64,000 nucleotides of DNA. Source: Littorina saxatilis (lineage: Eukaryota; Mollusca; Gastropoda; Littorinimorpha; Littorinidae). Location: positions 29,972,289 to 30,036,288 of the forward strand of contig NC_090251.1 of NCBI RefSeq assembly GCF_037325665.1. Reading direction: 5' to 3'. Position 1 is the first letter of the stretch, and each line of letters opens with the position of its first letter. Under the pieces are notes generated by a model, which was not told the DNA's origin, did not search any database, and saw only the letters and a list, made by a program, of their open reading frames with translations. This document shows positions 39,263 to 51,786 of the stretch, one piece after another. The translations under genes and the position numbers were made by a program.

Positions 39263-40148
39263 GAACAAAAACACACTTTTCTAAAGTTGGTGCATTCAGA
39301 ATGATAATAAGCAAAAGAAAAATACCTATCAATAAAATACAAATTATTCTGCAAGTTCGTGTTGTTCAGTTTTCAGTGTGTGTTTGCTTGTGGTATCAGT
39401 AAAAACGGCCGCGTCGAAGGTTTACAACAACAACAAAAGTAATCGCCGGGCGTGCGTGCCGGCGTCGTCACAGTTACACACTGGTTGTGGCAGTGCTATG
39501 ATTAATAACACGTCAAATATATTTCTGTTGATATTACCGCCAGTCAGTCACGTGTGCGTTAGCCTAAAATGACACCGGCCACCCTCAGAGTATGATCGTT
39601 CACTGCACCAACACTATCATAGACTGGTCCTGTGCCGTCAGTCCAGCGGCAGTGATGTGCTCTGATCAAAACCTTGTGATACCGGCGAATAACATCGGTC
39701 GCCGATGCCGGCAAAGTCACGTCAGTAGCTCAGTAAAACTCGAAAAAACTTCTACCGTACGACTGACTCGAACACAAACTAAAGGCATATTTCATGAAAC
39801 CTTACAAATAACTATTCCTGCGGCGACGCTGTGTTTTCCTGAAATCGAAAGAAGAAGGAAACAATCCAAGGGAGCTTACTCTTATTACCTCATAGTGACC
39901 TTGACCCTTCCCCCTTTGGACTCGAAACGAAACCGACTGAAATGAGAAGCTTCCGTTCCGTTATCTCGTGTTTGAACAGGAAATCCGAAGGACTCTCAGC
40001 CATAAATACGTTGCCTCAATAGCCTGGTGTATCACCGCAACATGTAATTCAAGATAATACGGCAGCACACCAACGTACGTAAAGGAATCGTGAGTGTTTT
40101 ATCCCACAGAAGCCGCAGCTCTTGATCAGTTGAGTCGGCACTGCAAAC
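39263..40148 (+). other. Upstream region of the HSD17B gene
   Basis: About 0.9 kb before the HSD17B start codon, GC-richer than the surroundings. A 117-codon open frame (39592-39945) shows no recognisable domain. I see no clear TATA box. Confidence 0.45.
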
Positions 40149-40558
40149 ATGGCTTCCTTCGATGCTTCGGACATTGTCAGTTACTTAGGCAGCTGCAAGG
40201 ATTATTTCGCCATTGTTGGCGCTGTTTGTTGCGGCCTGATTGTTTTTAAAGTGGGAAAGAAGATTTTTTCTATCGGTCTTCGCGCAATACGGAGATCATT
40301 CCCAGTTGACCTCCCTAAACACGGACGCTGGGCAGGTATGTAACGGTACAACAGTGAAAGAAGGTTGCATCCGTGTGTTGTGTCTGTCTCTCTGTCTGTC
40401 TGTCTGTCTCCTAGAAGATTTCATCATCTTGTATGTGTTTGAGTCTGTCTGTCAGTTTTTGCAGGTTTGGAAATAAATCTGTCTACGTGTCTTTCTGTTT
40501 GTCTATAGATGCAAATAAATATATGAAGGAAAACATATTTGGAATTCTTATATTACAC

Positions 40559-40629
<71 letters not shown>

Positions 40630-43600
40630 TGCCCATGCAACATATGCACAGTACATGCACTTTATCTTTCATACAATACAGTCAATTCAATGATTTTTGT
40701 TAATCGTTAACTGTGTCGTATACAATATTACTGATGAGAGGCCTTGTTTCAGTTGTCACTGGCTGTACCGATGGCATAGGAAGATGTTACGCTCTGCAGG
40801 TATGTACATGTAATACATTGCAACTGCATGTACTGAAGTGCACACTCTCAGTATTAATACAAACAGTAAATAGAAACAGAATGTATGTCTGTGTAGGTTT
40901 AGAGGGGTACAGAAGTTAATATGATCGATGCAGATACTTCTCTGTTTATCAATTGATAAGCTTAGCTTTGTGTTCTCGATCTCTGCTTTGCACACTTGAT
41001 TAATTATTGCTTGATTATTACACTGTGCATAATAAAAAAGAAAGAAAACAACATGAAGTGATTAAAGCTTTATACTTAATGCACATGATCAGCATTAAAT
41101 GTATATTTTAAAAGTTCAGAATGCTTGAGAAAAAAAATAAGGAAAGATGTGCTGATTACTAAGTGTGTGTGTCTATGTGTATCAGTGGGTATGTGCATGT
41201 TTATCTCACTATCTGTGTGTCTCAGTGACTGATGCAGGATAATTTAGCCCTTGAAAATAGACCCCCCAAAAAATGACATTCCATATATATATCACCTGTG
41301 CTCCAGTGAAATATTTCAGAAGATGTCTAATTTTCAATGCAACAATAATTAAAATGAAAATAATCCCTGGCTCTGTCTTTAGCTTGCAGAAAAAGGCATG
41401 GACGTTGTTCTCATCAGCAGAAATCCACAGAAGTTGTCCAACGTTCAAAGAGAAATTGGTCAGTGCATACTAGTACTTACTGCTCCTTGGGATTTTTTAG
41501 CCAATAATGATGACAATGATAATAGTGATAAATAAGGGGGTGATAGGCTTTTTCCTACTTGGATTGCTATGCACAAAAGGGATTGGAGACATGAACAAAC
41601 ACATGCAGGTAAAAGACTGTGAAGGGCGACTCCTTCAATGAATGCTAGGTCTACAACAACAACAAAATCATTAACATCTTAGACTAAAAGGCATGTTAAA
41701 GGCACAGTAAGCCTCCCGTAAACCACCACGGAGCTCCCCGAGCGTCTACATACAGTACAAGCATACTTCCATTTAAACGCTCACCGAACGGGAACATCCT
41801 GGCTGCTTTCTGTCGAGCGTGAGAAATTTTCAAAGAATTTATTTTCGTGGACTTGGCCCTGAAGAACAATGGCGCCTCGTTTTGGTGCTGGACGGCTGTT
41901 ATGAATATCCCGGAAATCACGCCCGGACAGTAAGCCTCCCGTAAACCATCACAGATACTGTCAGGCTTTTACACACAGTACAAACACCCTTCCATTTGAA
42001 CGCTCACCAAACGGGAACATCCTTGGTGCCCTACGTAAAGAGCGAGCAATTTTTAAAGAATTAATTTTGCAGATTGTCTCGAACACTTTTTGGACCCATC
42101 CTGAACTCAGGTCAAAAATGAGTTACTTCCCTTAAACTGACGACAGCCGTGGATCGATGATTATCAGAATGTTTTTGGACCGTGGTGCGTTTTTGCGCTA
42201 GACCTAACTTTTAAAATCTAGCTTGTTACACAAACATTCTTTAATCATAAAAGAATTCTTTTTTCATCAAGACAAGATCAGTGCAATTCGAAGTTGTGAA
42301 AGTTTGAAAAAAGAAAAGCCCGGAAGCAGGGTCACGCAATGGTCTTAGCAGACGACGGTTTATCAGTCAGTGCATATCGCCGTTCCTCTCAACAGTCAAA
42401 AGCCATCGCTAGAGTTCTTGTGAACCACAGCCGTTTGTTTCGTGCATAAAAACGTGCTATTGTAAATAAGCTCACATCGAGTCGCATTCAAATAAGGCTA
42501 ACTGACGACTACATTGTGAAAAAGGGAAACTGGATCACACGGGTTCACGATGGCTCAGGGGTAAGATAAACCACGCAAAAATAAATTCTTTGAAAATTGT
42601 TCGCTCTTTACGGAGGGCACCTAGGATGTTCTCAATCGGTGAGTGTTTAAATGAAAGGGTGTTTGTACTGTGTGTAAAAGCCTGACCGTATCTGTGATGG
42701 TTTACGGGAGGCTTACTGTGCCTTTAAGAGCTTAATACTCATGGAATTATCTCAGGTTGTTTTTTGTGGTTTTTTTTGTCCTGGTTACAATTTATTGTAT
42801 ACTGTGTATGTTAAACTGATTAATTTTTTTTCACAGAGAAGAACAGCAAGTCGCAAGTGAAGGTGATTGTAGCGGACTTCAAGAAAACAGACATCTACGA
42901 GAAAATCAAGCAACAGTTAGAGGGGCTGGATATTGGAATTCTTGGTAATGTTAGGTGTTTTGTTGTATTTTACAGTTTTTTTTAGTGAGCCACAGGGCTT
43001 GACTGTTGCTAATATAGTAGTACAAGGGTACAAGATGTTACCTCTCATACCCTCCCCACCCCACAATGATGATGAAATTGATATTTAACAGCCTTAGTGG
43101 CATCAGTGAGCAGTTTGATGTAAGTTTTAAAAGAATTTGTTTCATTAATGAACATAATGTTATTCACTAATTGTCATCTGCTGATCGACTAACATGGTAA
43201 TTAAGTGATCTGCTTTTCAGATGTTTGAATTTAAGCATCTCTAAAAGTCTTCTTGTATGCTATAAATATATTAATAGTGCACAGAAGGTACTTAAAGAGA
43301 GCAGTTGGAAAGAGTACTGTCTATATTAGTTTGAAGAGAATTAATTTCTTTGGTCTAAAAAGCTCCTGTTTAAAACTATTGGCAGACCAAACGAACTAGA
43401 GGGAGAGAAGTGCGAAGAATACATCAAACAAGTACATGAGCAGATCGAGTTAACAGAACTGGTTTCCAAGCATTGAAATAACAGACTTACTAAAACTGCA
43501 ACTTATGCCCTGTGGCATGTATACAGGGCAACCGCCCTGATATGGCCCTTCGTGGTCGGCTGGGCGTTAAGCAAACAAACAAACAAAATGTATACAGGGC

Positions 43601-43907
43601 AGCATTACAAAACAGAGGGAAAGAACAAAAGGGCAAGTCTGCCGACATCCTCAATTTTTATGGTTTGATCACCAGCCTGATCTAAGTGTTTGACGGATTG
43701 TTTATTATTATTATAATACAATTTTGAATTTCAAGGCATTGTTGTCTATAATCAACAGAAAATTCTGTTTTAAACTGTTACAGTGAACAATGTTGGCATG
43801 CTGAATGCAAGGTCCCCAGACTACCATTGTGATGCAGAAGACTTTGAACAGGTGTGTGTGTATGATCTGAGTACATGTGTGCGTGAGGGAGTATGTGTGT
43901 GAGAGAG

Positions 43908-43979
<72 letters not shown>

Positions 43980-44011
43980 AAAGAGAGAGAGAGAGTGTGT
44001 GTGTGAGAGAG

Positions 44012-44052
<41 letters not shown>

Positions 44053-47000
44053 CGGTATGTATATATGCGTGCGAGTTCACATTTTATAGTTATGTTGATA
44101 CCTTTTCCAAAACTACAGCATTCTTTCTTCCTGAGGGAAGGAAATTGTTTTGTTTGTTATTGTCAGGTTAGTTGTTTTGGTGTTGTTGTTGTTGTTTCTG
44201 GGTTGTTCTTTGGAGGGAGGATGTTGTTCTGTTATGAGGGAAGAAGATTGTATGGTTTTGAGGGAATATATAAAGAATTGATTCTTTTTGACATAAGGCG
44301 ATTCTACACATATGATAGTAACACATGTATTTTGAGTTATAAAGTTAAAAGAGAACATTTATCTAGCATATGTTCATGTATTGTAGGGATTTATATGTAC
44401 ATGTACATGTATTTTGGTTTTATCACAATCTGTATTTTTCAATTCTTACAATGTCAAACAGTTCAACAAGGATATCATCAATGTGAATATCCTGTCCTGT
44501 GTTATGGTAGGTCTTTGTAGTTTTATTATCTTTTTATCTGTAGCTCACCTGAGTAGTTATTGAGTCATAGTAATGAGCCATCTTCCTTTGTATGGATGGA
44601 CGGTCTTGCCGTCCAGCTGGCGGTCATGCATCCGTCTGTCCATGACCAAGAAACTTCATAAACATTGGATTTTCTCAGATTTTTTTTTTAAAGCTAGAGC
44701 TTTGAAACTGTACACACTTCTGGAGTTGATGACTTCCCAACATGAGCCAAGTCTGGTTGACCCACGTCAAGGTCACAGCCGGGTCCAACTGAGGTCATAA
44801 AATGAAAAATTATCAATTTGAAGCTTTACACACTTCTAGGGTTTGATAACCTTCAGACATGATGCAAATCTAGTTGACCTTCTTCAAAATTTAAGTTCAC
44901 AGCGAAGTCGTGTTCTGGTAAAAGAAACTTGAACATTATCAATATTTTGAAAAGTTTTTAAGCTAGAGCTTGGAAATTTGACACACTTTTTAAGATAACC
45001 TTCACAGATGACCCTTTTTAACATTACCTTCACAGATGACCCAAACCTGGTTGACCCTAAATTCAAATTTGATTCGCTTGTGACTTCCCAGCAAGCGGCC
45101 GAACATTCCATCAAGCTAAGTTCTTGTAATTTATTGTTTGTCCGTGCACTTAAAAGACCGTTGGGTCGATATATTTGTGACTGTAATATATGGTTTTGTC
45201 AATAACAAACGTTCCAACAACTTACCTTGCTTAATTTTTTTATTCTGGTTCAAACTTCATGGTCATTGTGGGGTCATGTGCTTATCAAAAAGTGGAAAAT
45301 TATCAGTTTGTTCAATATTTTTAATCATTCATCTTGAACCTTTTTGAAGCTATATCCTCGAGTTTAAAGCTGTCCACATTTCCAGGGTTTGATGACTTCT
45401 AGGGCATGACGCGGCTAACGTTTTGTTGATGCTGATCATATTTCAATGTCACAGTAGGGTCAAGTATGGGTAAAAGGAATGAAGTCATTTTCTTCAATGT
45501 CCATGGAGCTAAAGCAGCTGATAACTTGTTTCTGATTCATATTACTTATGGTGAAGGTGAGTCTTATAAGCATTTGCTTTTTGAGTTGTACTGAGCATTA
45601 TTACTGTTATGTTGTTTTGCTTGATGAGTGTTTTGAGTTGGCTGTGTGTGGGTGCATGTGTCTGTCTTCATTGGTGCATGTGTGATACATGTATGAATGC
45701 GTGTTGACATGCAGGCATATCAAATCTAATTAAATGTTATTTTACGAGGATTGTGGCTTAACCATTACAATCAAACTTTCTTTTCAACCAGCCGATCACC
45801 CAGCGAGGGACTTTCTCCAACGCATGAGTGACAGAGACAGAGAGAGAGAAGAATGGGTGAACTTTGTGTGCAGGCATTTATTGTGTGTGTAGCTATGTGT
45901 GCATGCATGGGTACGTGATTGTGCTTCCTTCAAAGAACCATTAATTAACTTGCATTTCCACTGTGAATATCACACACAGGAAAGGCATTATAGCTTGTGT
46001 CAATATAATGTATTATCATTGTTTTATTCTTTCTCCCACAGATGACGGGGATTGCACTGCCAGGTATGCTAGAGAGACAGAGGGGAGTCATCATCAACAT
46101 CGGGTCAGGTGCAGGGGTGCGCCCCCTTCCCTTCTTCTCCATCTACTCCGCTACCAAGGTAAATTGAAATGAACAGAACATCCGTCACAAATGTTTTCAA
46201 TTGTTGAGTTACTGCTGCAGCCAAAAATTGTTGGACTACACCTTTAGATTGCTTGCATTAGATGAAAAAAATGGTTGTGAACCCATGAAAGTGAACTAAG
46301 CAAGTCATGTACACAGAGATGCCAACTATTCTACTTTCCCTGCAGCATGCTACTTTGTTGCAAACATTTCTACGTTGTTACACCAAGCTAAAAGTTGCTA
46401 CGCTCAAACAATAGAAAGCAAATGCAACAGCGTCCTTTGTTGTGAGTCCTGATACTCATTTCTGCTTCTCACTCCCTGTTAGCAGTCAGAATATGGGTCC
46501 AAAAAACTGATCTCCCACTTAAAAGTGCCATTGCAGACACTGTCATCTTCTTCTTTCTTCTTCTTGTCGATCACACGTCTATATTGTCAGCCCGGACAGT
46601 GAGACAAAGCAGACACTGTCTAATGGAACTGTTCTCTTCTGTTATTGTAATCTAAATAAAGTTATGAAAACTGTACATTCTTGTTTGAGATAGCATACAC
46701 GCGTGTGTGCTGTTGAAGACAATTATTGCTATACTTGCTGTACTTACAAATTCAAATGGTTACACTTGAGGGTTCAGGGGGGTTGGCAGCTCCGTGTACA
46801 ATGAACCCCTGCCCCATCCTGAACTCAGGTCAAAATGAGTTTGGCTCATTCTATCCCTGACACTCACAGGATGCCTTGGTTTTCCTTGTCTGGCGAGGAA
46901 ATCGATTTTTTACATATTTAGATCTTTTCGTAATGTGTTATGGATGTAAGCAGATTCGCGATCGTCGATAATGATTTTTCATGGTGTTGTGTAATTTTTA

Positions 47001-49530
47001 AATTACAAAGGAATTGATATCTAAGACAGTTTTAAGCGAGCTATTATTCGCGTCTGTATTTACTGTGCAAACAACTCTAAATATGGCAAAAGTGTCACGT
47101 GATAATCAACCGTTTGGTTTTGGCGCTCGCTGGAGCAGACAATTTTTTTACAGTGATGCAACCATATATTACGGTCTCCTTTCGGCAGCAGTCCCAAAAT
47201 TTCGACTTGTTTTGACCTTAGAACGATGTCTTTATCATAACTGTGAAAAACAGAACAGAGATCACCGTCGAAGTCGGCCAATCTGCAATCATTTTCGTCT
47301 CACGAACACTGCTCTCGAACAACAAATGGGAGATAACTCTGTATTCTTGTTTCGATAGATTCGCGTAGGACTTTAGCGTCCGGTCAGAGGGACTAAAGCG
47401 ATAACGTGGAGCGATGATGATCAGAGTGACCCCTGCCCCTCTTAGAAATACTAAATGAATATGGTCCTGATGGAACGTTAAGTGGTTTTGTTTTGTTTTT
47501 GTTTTTCATTTGTATTCGAAAGAATTAAGGGACAGTTGGATTTGCGCTTTGAACTCTTTTTGCAAAAGGATACTTTGTCATTTTGTATATGAGCCTTGAT
47601 TGATGTGATTGATTGATTGATTGACTGACTGACTGACTGACTGACTGACTGACTGATTGATTTCCCAAGAGGAGATTTAATGTCCATCTGTTAGAACTTT
47701 TCTGATGGCTTTCTTTTCAATAGGCCTTCGTGGACTTTTTCACACGAGCTCTGAATATGGAGTACTCAGCTAAAGGAGTGTCCTGTCAGGTAAGCTTTTG
47801 CCTCTGTCGTCATATTCTGTCTTTTCAGTTGATCTGCAGTTATTGACCAGCACAGTAGCTAGTCTAGTGGTTAAGATGATGGCCTTTCATGTGGAAGGTT
47901 CGGGATTTGAATCCTGGCTGTGATCTCCGAAGGCATGTTATGTGAGAACGTAGTCGGGTGTTTCATCTTTCATTAGCAACTGAAAGAATAAGGGGAAAGT
48001 TTTGTGTGTGTGTGATTGTTATAAATCACACTTTTGTTTAAAATGCTAAAACATATTATTCTTGTGGGTTTTATAGCTTTTTAAAAAGGCATGATCTCAA
48101 TTTTTGCTATCAGGAGAGGCCCCAAAATGGCCTTTATAATTCTAACATTCATTTTCCGTCAGGGGGGCAAAGCCTCCCTGAACCCCCTACCGGGGCGTTG
48201 CCCCTGGACCCCACCTGGGGCCTAAGCGGCCCCTGGACCCCGGCTCACTTTCCTACTTTTTGAACATTTGCTGGTCTCATGTCTGATTTTCAGCTGCTCC
48301 GGCCCAACATGGTGGAGTCCAACATGTCGAGAGACATGTCAGTGGCGGCTGGCCTGACCAAAGGGATGATTTTTCCAGATGCTGATACCTTTGTCAAGAA
48401 GGCCGTACAGACGATTGGGAGAGAGTGTGTGTCTGGCGCACATTGGCCGCATGAACTACAGGTATGTGGCTTTATCCAGTGAAGAGTGGGAGTGTCTTGG
48501 GTGAGTGGGTGGTGGCATGAACTACAGGTATGTGGCTTTATCCAGTGAAGAGTGGGAGTGTCTTGGGTGAGTGGGTGGTGGCATGAACTACAGGTATGTG
48601 GCTTAATCTAGTGAAGAGTGGGAATATCTTGGGTGAGTGGGTGGTCACATGAACTACAGGCATGTGGCTTGATCTAGTGAAGAGTGGGAGTGTCTTGGGT
48701 GAGTCGGTGGTGGCATAAACTACAGGTATGTGGCTTTATCCAATGGCGAGTGGGAGTGTCTTGGGTAAGTGGGTGGTCACATGAACGACAGGTGTGTGGC
48801 TTGATCCAGTGAAGAGCGGGAATGTCTTGGGTAAGTGGGTGGTCACATGAACGACAGGTATGTGGCTTGATCCAGTGAAGAGTGGGAATGTCTTGGGTGA
48901 GTGGGTGGTCACATGAACTACAGGTATGTGGCTTGATCCAGTGAAGAGCGGGAGTGTCTTGGGTGAGTGGGTGGTCACATGAACAACAGGTATGTGGCTT
49001 GATCCAGTGAAGAGTGGGAATGTCTTTGGTGAGTGGGTGGCTGCATGAACTACAGGTATGTGGCTTGATCCAGTGAAGAGTGGGAGTGTCTTTGGTGAGT
49101 GGGTGGCTGCATGAACTACAGGTGTGTGGCTTGATCCAATGAAGAGTGGATGGGATGGGGTTGTCTTGGGTGAGTGGGTGGTCACATGAACTACAGGTAT
49201 GATCCAGTGAAGAGTGGGAGGGATGGGGTGAGTGGGTATAGGCGAGGTGTGTGTGGGGGTTGGGGGGGTTGTGTGTGTGTCTGTGTTTATGTCTCTGTAT
49301 GTGTGTATATGTGTCTGTCTGTTTGTCTGTACAAGTGTCTGTCTGATTGAGTATGTGTGTTTTGGTGCGCACATGCACACAAACATTTGTACATGTTACC
49401 ATCAGACACTTGTTTATGTTTATTCTTGTGTGTGCAGCAATTTATCACCACCATGGTACCAGAATCCATGCTTACAGGAGTAATGCTCCAACAGAGGAAC
49501 AAAATGGTGGAACATATGAAGAAAAAATGA
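40149..49530 (+). CDS. HSD17B12: 17-beta-hydroxysteroid dehydrogenase / very-long-chain 3-ketoacyl-CoA reductase
   Basis: Ten exons: 40149-40335, 40753-40799, 41383-41458, 42837-42944, 43784-43851, 44462-44506, 46042-46158, 47724-47789, 48294-48461 and 49438-49530. All introns are GT-AG and the frame is continuous for 324 residues. The N-terminus has one membrane anchor (about 19-35). The short-chain dehydrogenase motifs are all present: cofactor loop TGCTDGIG (65-72), D117, NNVG (141-144), catalytic S199, and Y212-S-A-T-K216. The C-terminus MKKK is lysine-rich, like the ER-retention tails of this group. Enzymes of this group reduce 3-ketoacyl-CoA in fatty-acid elongation (type 12) or 17-ketosteroids (type 3) in the ER with NADPH. 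DIYEKIKQQLEGLDIGILVN resembles type 3 strongly while other parts resemble type 12, so the substrate is open. Human type 12 has 312 residues. Confidence 0.93.
40555..40627. repeat. (AC)n microsatellite in HSD17B intron 1
   Basis: AC repeats of about 70 bp with two early tacacat variants. Confidence 0.95.
41700..42723. mobile_element. TTAA-type MITE in HSD17B intron 3
   Basis: The 1024-bp element has ends aggcacagtaagcctcccgt and the exact inverse, flanked by perfect TTAA at 41696-41699 and 42724-42727. Inverted similarity extends inward about 190 bp (acacacagtacaaacaccct, aacgctcacc, gagcgaacaattttcaaaga). A second direct copy of the left end starts at 41932 (acagtaagcctcccgtaaac), so an end has been duplicated inside. 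No transposase. piggyBac-like by target site. Confidence 0.85.
43531..43587 (+). mobile_element. Very short SINE family B insertion (3' tail only)
   Basis: These 57 bp consist of the end of SINE family B (ctgatatggcccttcgtggt, cggctgggcgttaagc, aaac repeats). An exact 14-bp target duplication, atgtatacagggca, lies at 43517-43530 and 43588-43601. It sits in HSD17B intron 4. Confidence 0.92.
43909..44050. repeat. (GT)n microsatellite beside HSD17B exon 5
   Basis: Two GT runs (43909-43977, 44019-44050) separated by GA-rich sequence, starting 57 bp after the exon 5 donor. Confidence 0.95.
44540..45560 (+). repeat. gagctttgaaac-family repeat array in HSD17B intron 6
   Basis: At least four diverged units (about 44685, 44820, 44950 and 45350) with aagctagagctttgaaact, cacacttct, gatgacttcc, catgagccaa and ggttgacc words. 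The start resembles a gctcacctgagtagtt repeat head common in molluscan repeats (inference). Confidence 0.65.
46314..46794. mobile_element. hAT-like MITE with 6-bp target duplication in HSD17B intron 7
   Basis: The ends cagagatgccaac and gttggcagctccg are imperfect inverted partners, flanked by exact tgtaca at 46308-46313 and 46795-46800. 481 bp, non-coding. Confidence 0.68.
47858..47932 (+). pseudogene. tRNA-like SINE head in HSD17B intron 8
   Basis: Contains an A box (tagtctagtgg) and a B-box-like ggatttgaatcc at tRNA spacing, with sequence after it but no clear SINE tail. Not a credible functional tRNA. Confidence 0.5.
48451..49239 (+). repeat. 66-bp minisatellite spanning the exon 9 / intron 9 junction of HSD17B
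   Basis: The unit begins atgaactacag, the last 11 bases of exon 9, followed by gtatgtggctt..atccagtg, aagagtggga and cttgggtgagtgggtgg. Unit starts are at 48451, 48517, 48583, 48649, 48715, 48781, 48847, 48913, 48979, 49045, 49111 and 49186: eleven steps, ten of 66 bp and one of 75. Eight of the 12 units keep caggtatgt exactly, and all 12 carry a second donor-like gtgagt or gtaagt. Confidence 0.96.
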
Positions 49531-50668
49531 ACAGTTGGAACCGTTTATAAAGACTCCATGAACTGTCATTCGGACATTGGAGGTTCTACATCTACACATT
49601 GATCAATCACTGTTACAAACTGAAAGAGAATTTTTTACCTGACACGTATTGTTTACGATTTACCTCACACATTTTGGAATATATACTGATTGTGATTTTG
49701 TCCAGCAAGTATTGATTTCTTGATTTTTCCTGCTGCTGTTGTTGTTGTTGTTACCATGTGAACAGGTTTCCGTTGTACTGGTTTGGGTTTACAGACAGAC
49801 CAGTGTGTTTATTGTATTGTACAAGCGTACAACAGTTTCAGAGAAAATGATGTTGAATTTGACAAGGACTGCTTCATCTGAGTTGCATTTTCCAATCAGT
49901 GTTATCTCCCTGTCCCTCCTCCCCCCCCCCCCCCCCCCCTCTGCCATTCCCACCACGGACACATGCACCCATCTACCCACTAGCTGTTACATGTACTTAT
50001 TTACTTTAGGTGAAGGTCAGCTGGATGGTCAGGAATGGCTTTATTGTACATCACAGCTTTAACAAAAAATGTCCTCATGCCGTGTAAATGATCATGTAAA
50101 TCCCCACATATTTTCTTTCCAGGCTTTTACAAACTAACAAAGTGTTGTTGTTTGTGTGTGTGTGTTTTTGTTGGTTTTTACAACAGTGTACCTCATATAC
50201 AGTAAAACCATTTAAAAGTGTTGTTCTGTTTCATTCAGTGCTAATCTAGCTGTGATCTAGCATGCATAATGATGGTGCCTTTGAGGTTTATGTCAAATGT
50301 CAGATGTAGATCAGCAATCAACTGTGATTTTGCAGATTTTCACACACACACACACACACACATACACACACACACACATCCACACACGCACACACACAAA
50401 CACATTCATGCATGCATTTGTGTGTACATGTGGGTTTTTCTGGTTGGAGCCCTTGTTAGATTTTTGACAGTTTTTGTTTTTGTAGTTTTGCTGTTTGTGT
50501 GTGTGTTTGTGTGGTTTTCTTAAGGTGGCTGTGGGGTGTTGATTGTTTGTTTTGCGTTAAAAAATTAAGTGTAAAAAAGTCGGTTCTTTTACAAGAATTA
50601 GCTTCTGCTTTTTTGGCTATTTGGGCTTGGAATTTGTGTAAAAGCTGAAGCGGCATTGTGCTTTTGGA
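49531..50668 (+). other. 3' flank of HSD17B
   Basis: Probably 3' UTR at first. C homopolymer at 49920-49939, CA repeats at 50341-50402. No canonical AATAAA is obvious near the stop. Confidence 0.4.
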
Positions 50669-50736
50669 GATCATTTAAGTGTCGCTAGAGAGTCTAGCAT
50701 AAGATCATTTAAGTGTCGCTAGAGAGTCTAGCATAT
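50669..50736. repeat. 34-bp tandem duplication
   Basis: gatcatttaagtgtcgctag, agagtctagcat and two or three further bases occur twice head to tail. Confidence 0.9.
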
Positions 50737-51229
50737 ACATGTATTACTTTTTGGAGAATGTTGTTTTAATACTACTTTTGAATTTTGAAAACACACATGC
50801 AGTCTTGTTCCCATAAGACCTGGTTTCAATGTGCTGTGTTACTGGTTACAACTTGTCTTCATTTTTATATTGATACAAATGTACTCAATTGAAAGGTTCA
50901 AAATTATGCAAAGCATTGTGATCATATGTAAGATGTCTTTGTTACAGAACATGCATTATGAATTGTTCATATGTTATACATGTATGTTAGTTGTTGTTTA
51001 TTTGTTATGCATATGTAAAGAATGTTTAAACCAAAAGAAAGTTTGAACAAACAGAATGCCTTCAGTGTCAGTGTAACACATGCACACTTGTGCACACACA
51101 CACACACACACACATGACACACGCATGCATGCATGCATGCACGCACAAACTCACACACACACAAACACACCTGACCAGAGACAAAATATAGCCCTAAAGG
51201 ATCATAGAAGGGTACTTTTAAAAAAAAGT
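50737..51229. other. Intergenic, no gene recognised
   Basis: AT-rich; CA and tgcatgcatgc low complexity at 51090-51170. Confidence 0.45.
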
Positions 51230-51440
51230 CACTGCTAGTACGGATGGAGCCGAGAGATAGAGAGAGGGATGATGAGACGGAGAGGGATGATGAGACGGAG
51301 AGGGGTGACTCGGACCCACAGACTGTGATGCAGAGGTGGAGGGGAGGGGAGAGGGGGGGAGGCAGCAGAGAATGACAGAGGGAAGAGGAGGGGGTGTAGA
51401 AAAGAGATTGAGAGGGAGGGTGAGAGAGGGGGGAGGCATA
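51230..51440. repeat. Purine-rich low-complexity tract
   Basis: GA-rich stretch with an 18-bp tandem (gagggatgatgagacgga) near 51265-51300. Confidence 0.7.
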
Positions 51441-51786
51441 TCGCAAAAGTCGGATCAGTAGTCACAGTGTGTGTGAGTACCACTGAGTGCATGTATGCGT
51501 GCATGTGTGTGTGCGTGCATGCCTCTGTTTGTCTGCCTGTCTGTCTTTGTGTGTTCACACATTCGTGTGTGGGCGAACTCGGAGAACAATTTCATCGCGA
51601 TTCAGTAAAGGACATAATAATCTGTAGACACACTTTTTCGACAAGGATCTGCGATAGCGTTGAGGTACCGCGAGAAAGTGCGTATGGTTGCGTTCACGAT
51701 GGCTCTGGGGTATCACAATAAGAAAACGTTTAGCGCTGGCTGAGGGATTCTAGACACTCGGGGTTTGGGGCTGTGATCGTGCATAT

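Noticed and set aside
39592-39945. 117-codon open frame upstream of HSD17B
   Set aside because: No domain, signal peptide or splice context recognised; position fits a promoter or 5' flank.
47014-47358. 114-codon open frame in HSD17B intron 7
   Set aside because: No domain. Lies in repeat-like intronic sequence and has no fitting splice sites.
48451-49239. Regular repeat as a CRISPR-like array
   Set aside because: Repeats are contiguous without unique spacers, the genome is animal, and the array begins inside an exon.
48674-49402. Long minus-strand open frame with repeating HTCSSCDHPLTQD units
   Set aside because: It is the reverse strand of the 66-bp minisatellite. The unit length is a multiple of three and lacks stops in that frame, so an open frame arises without selection.
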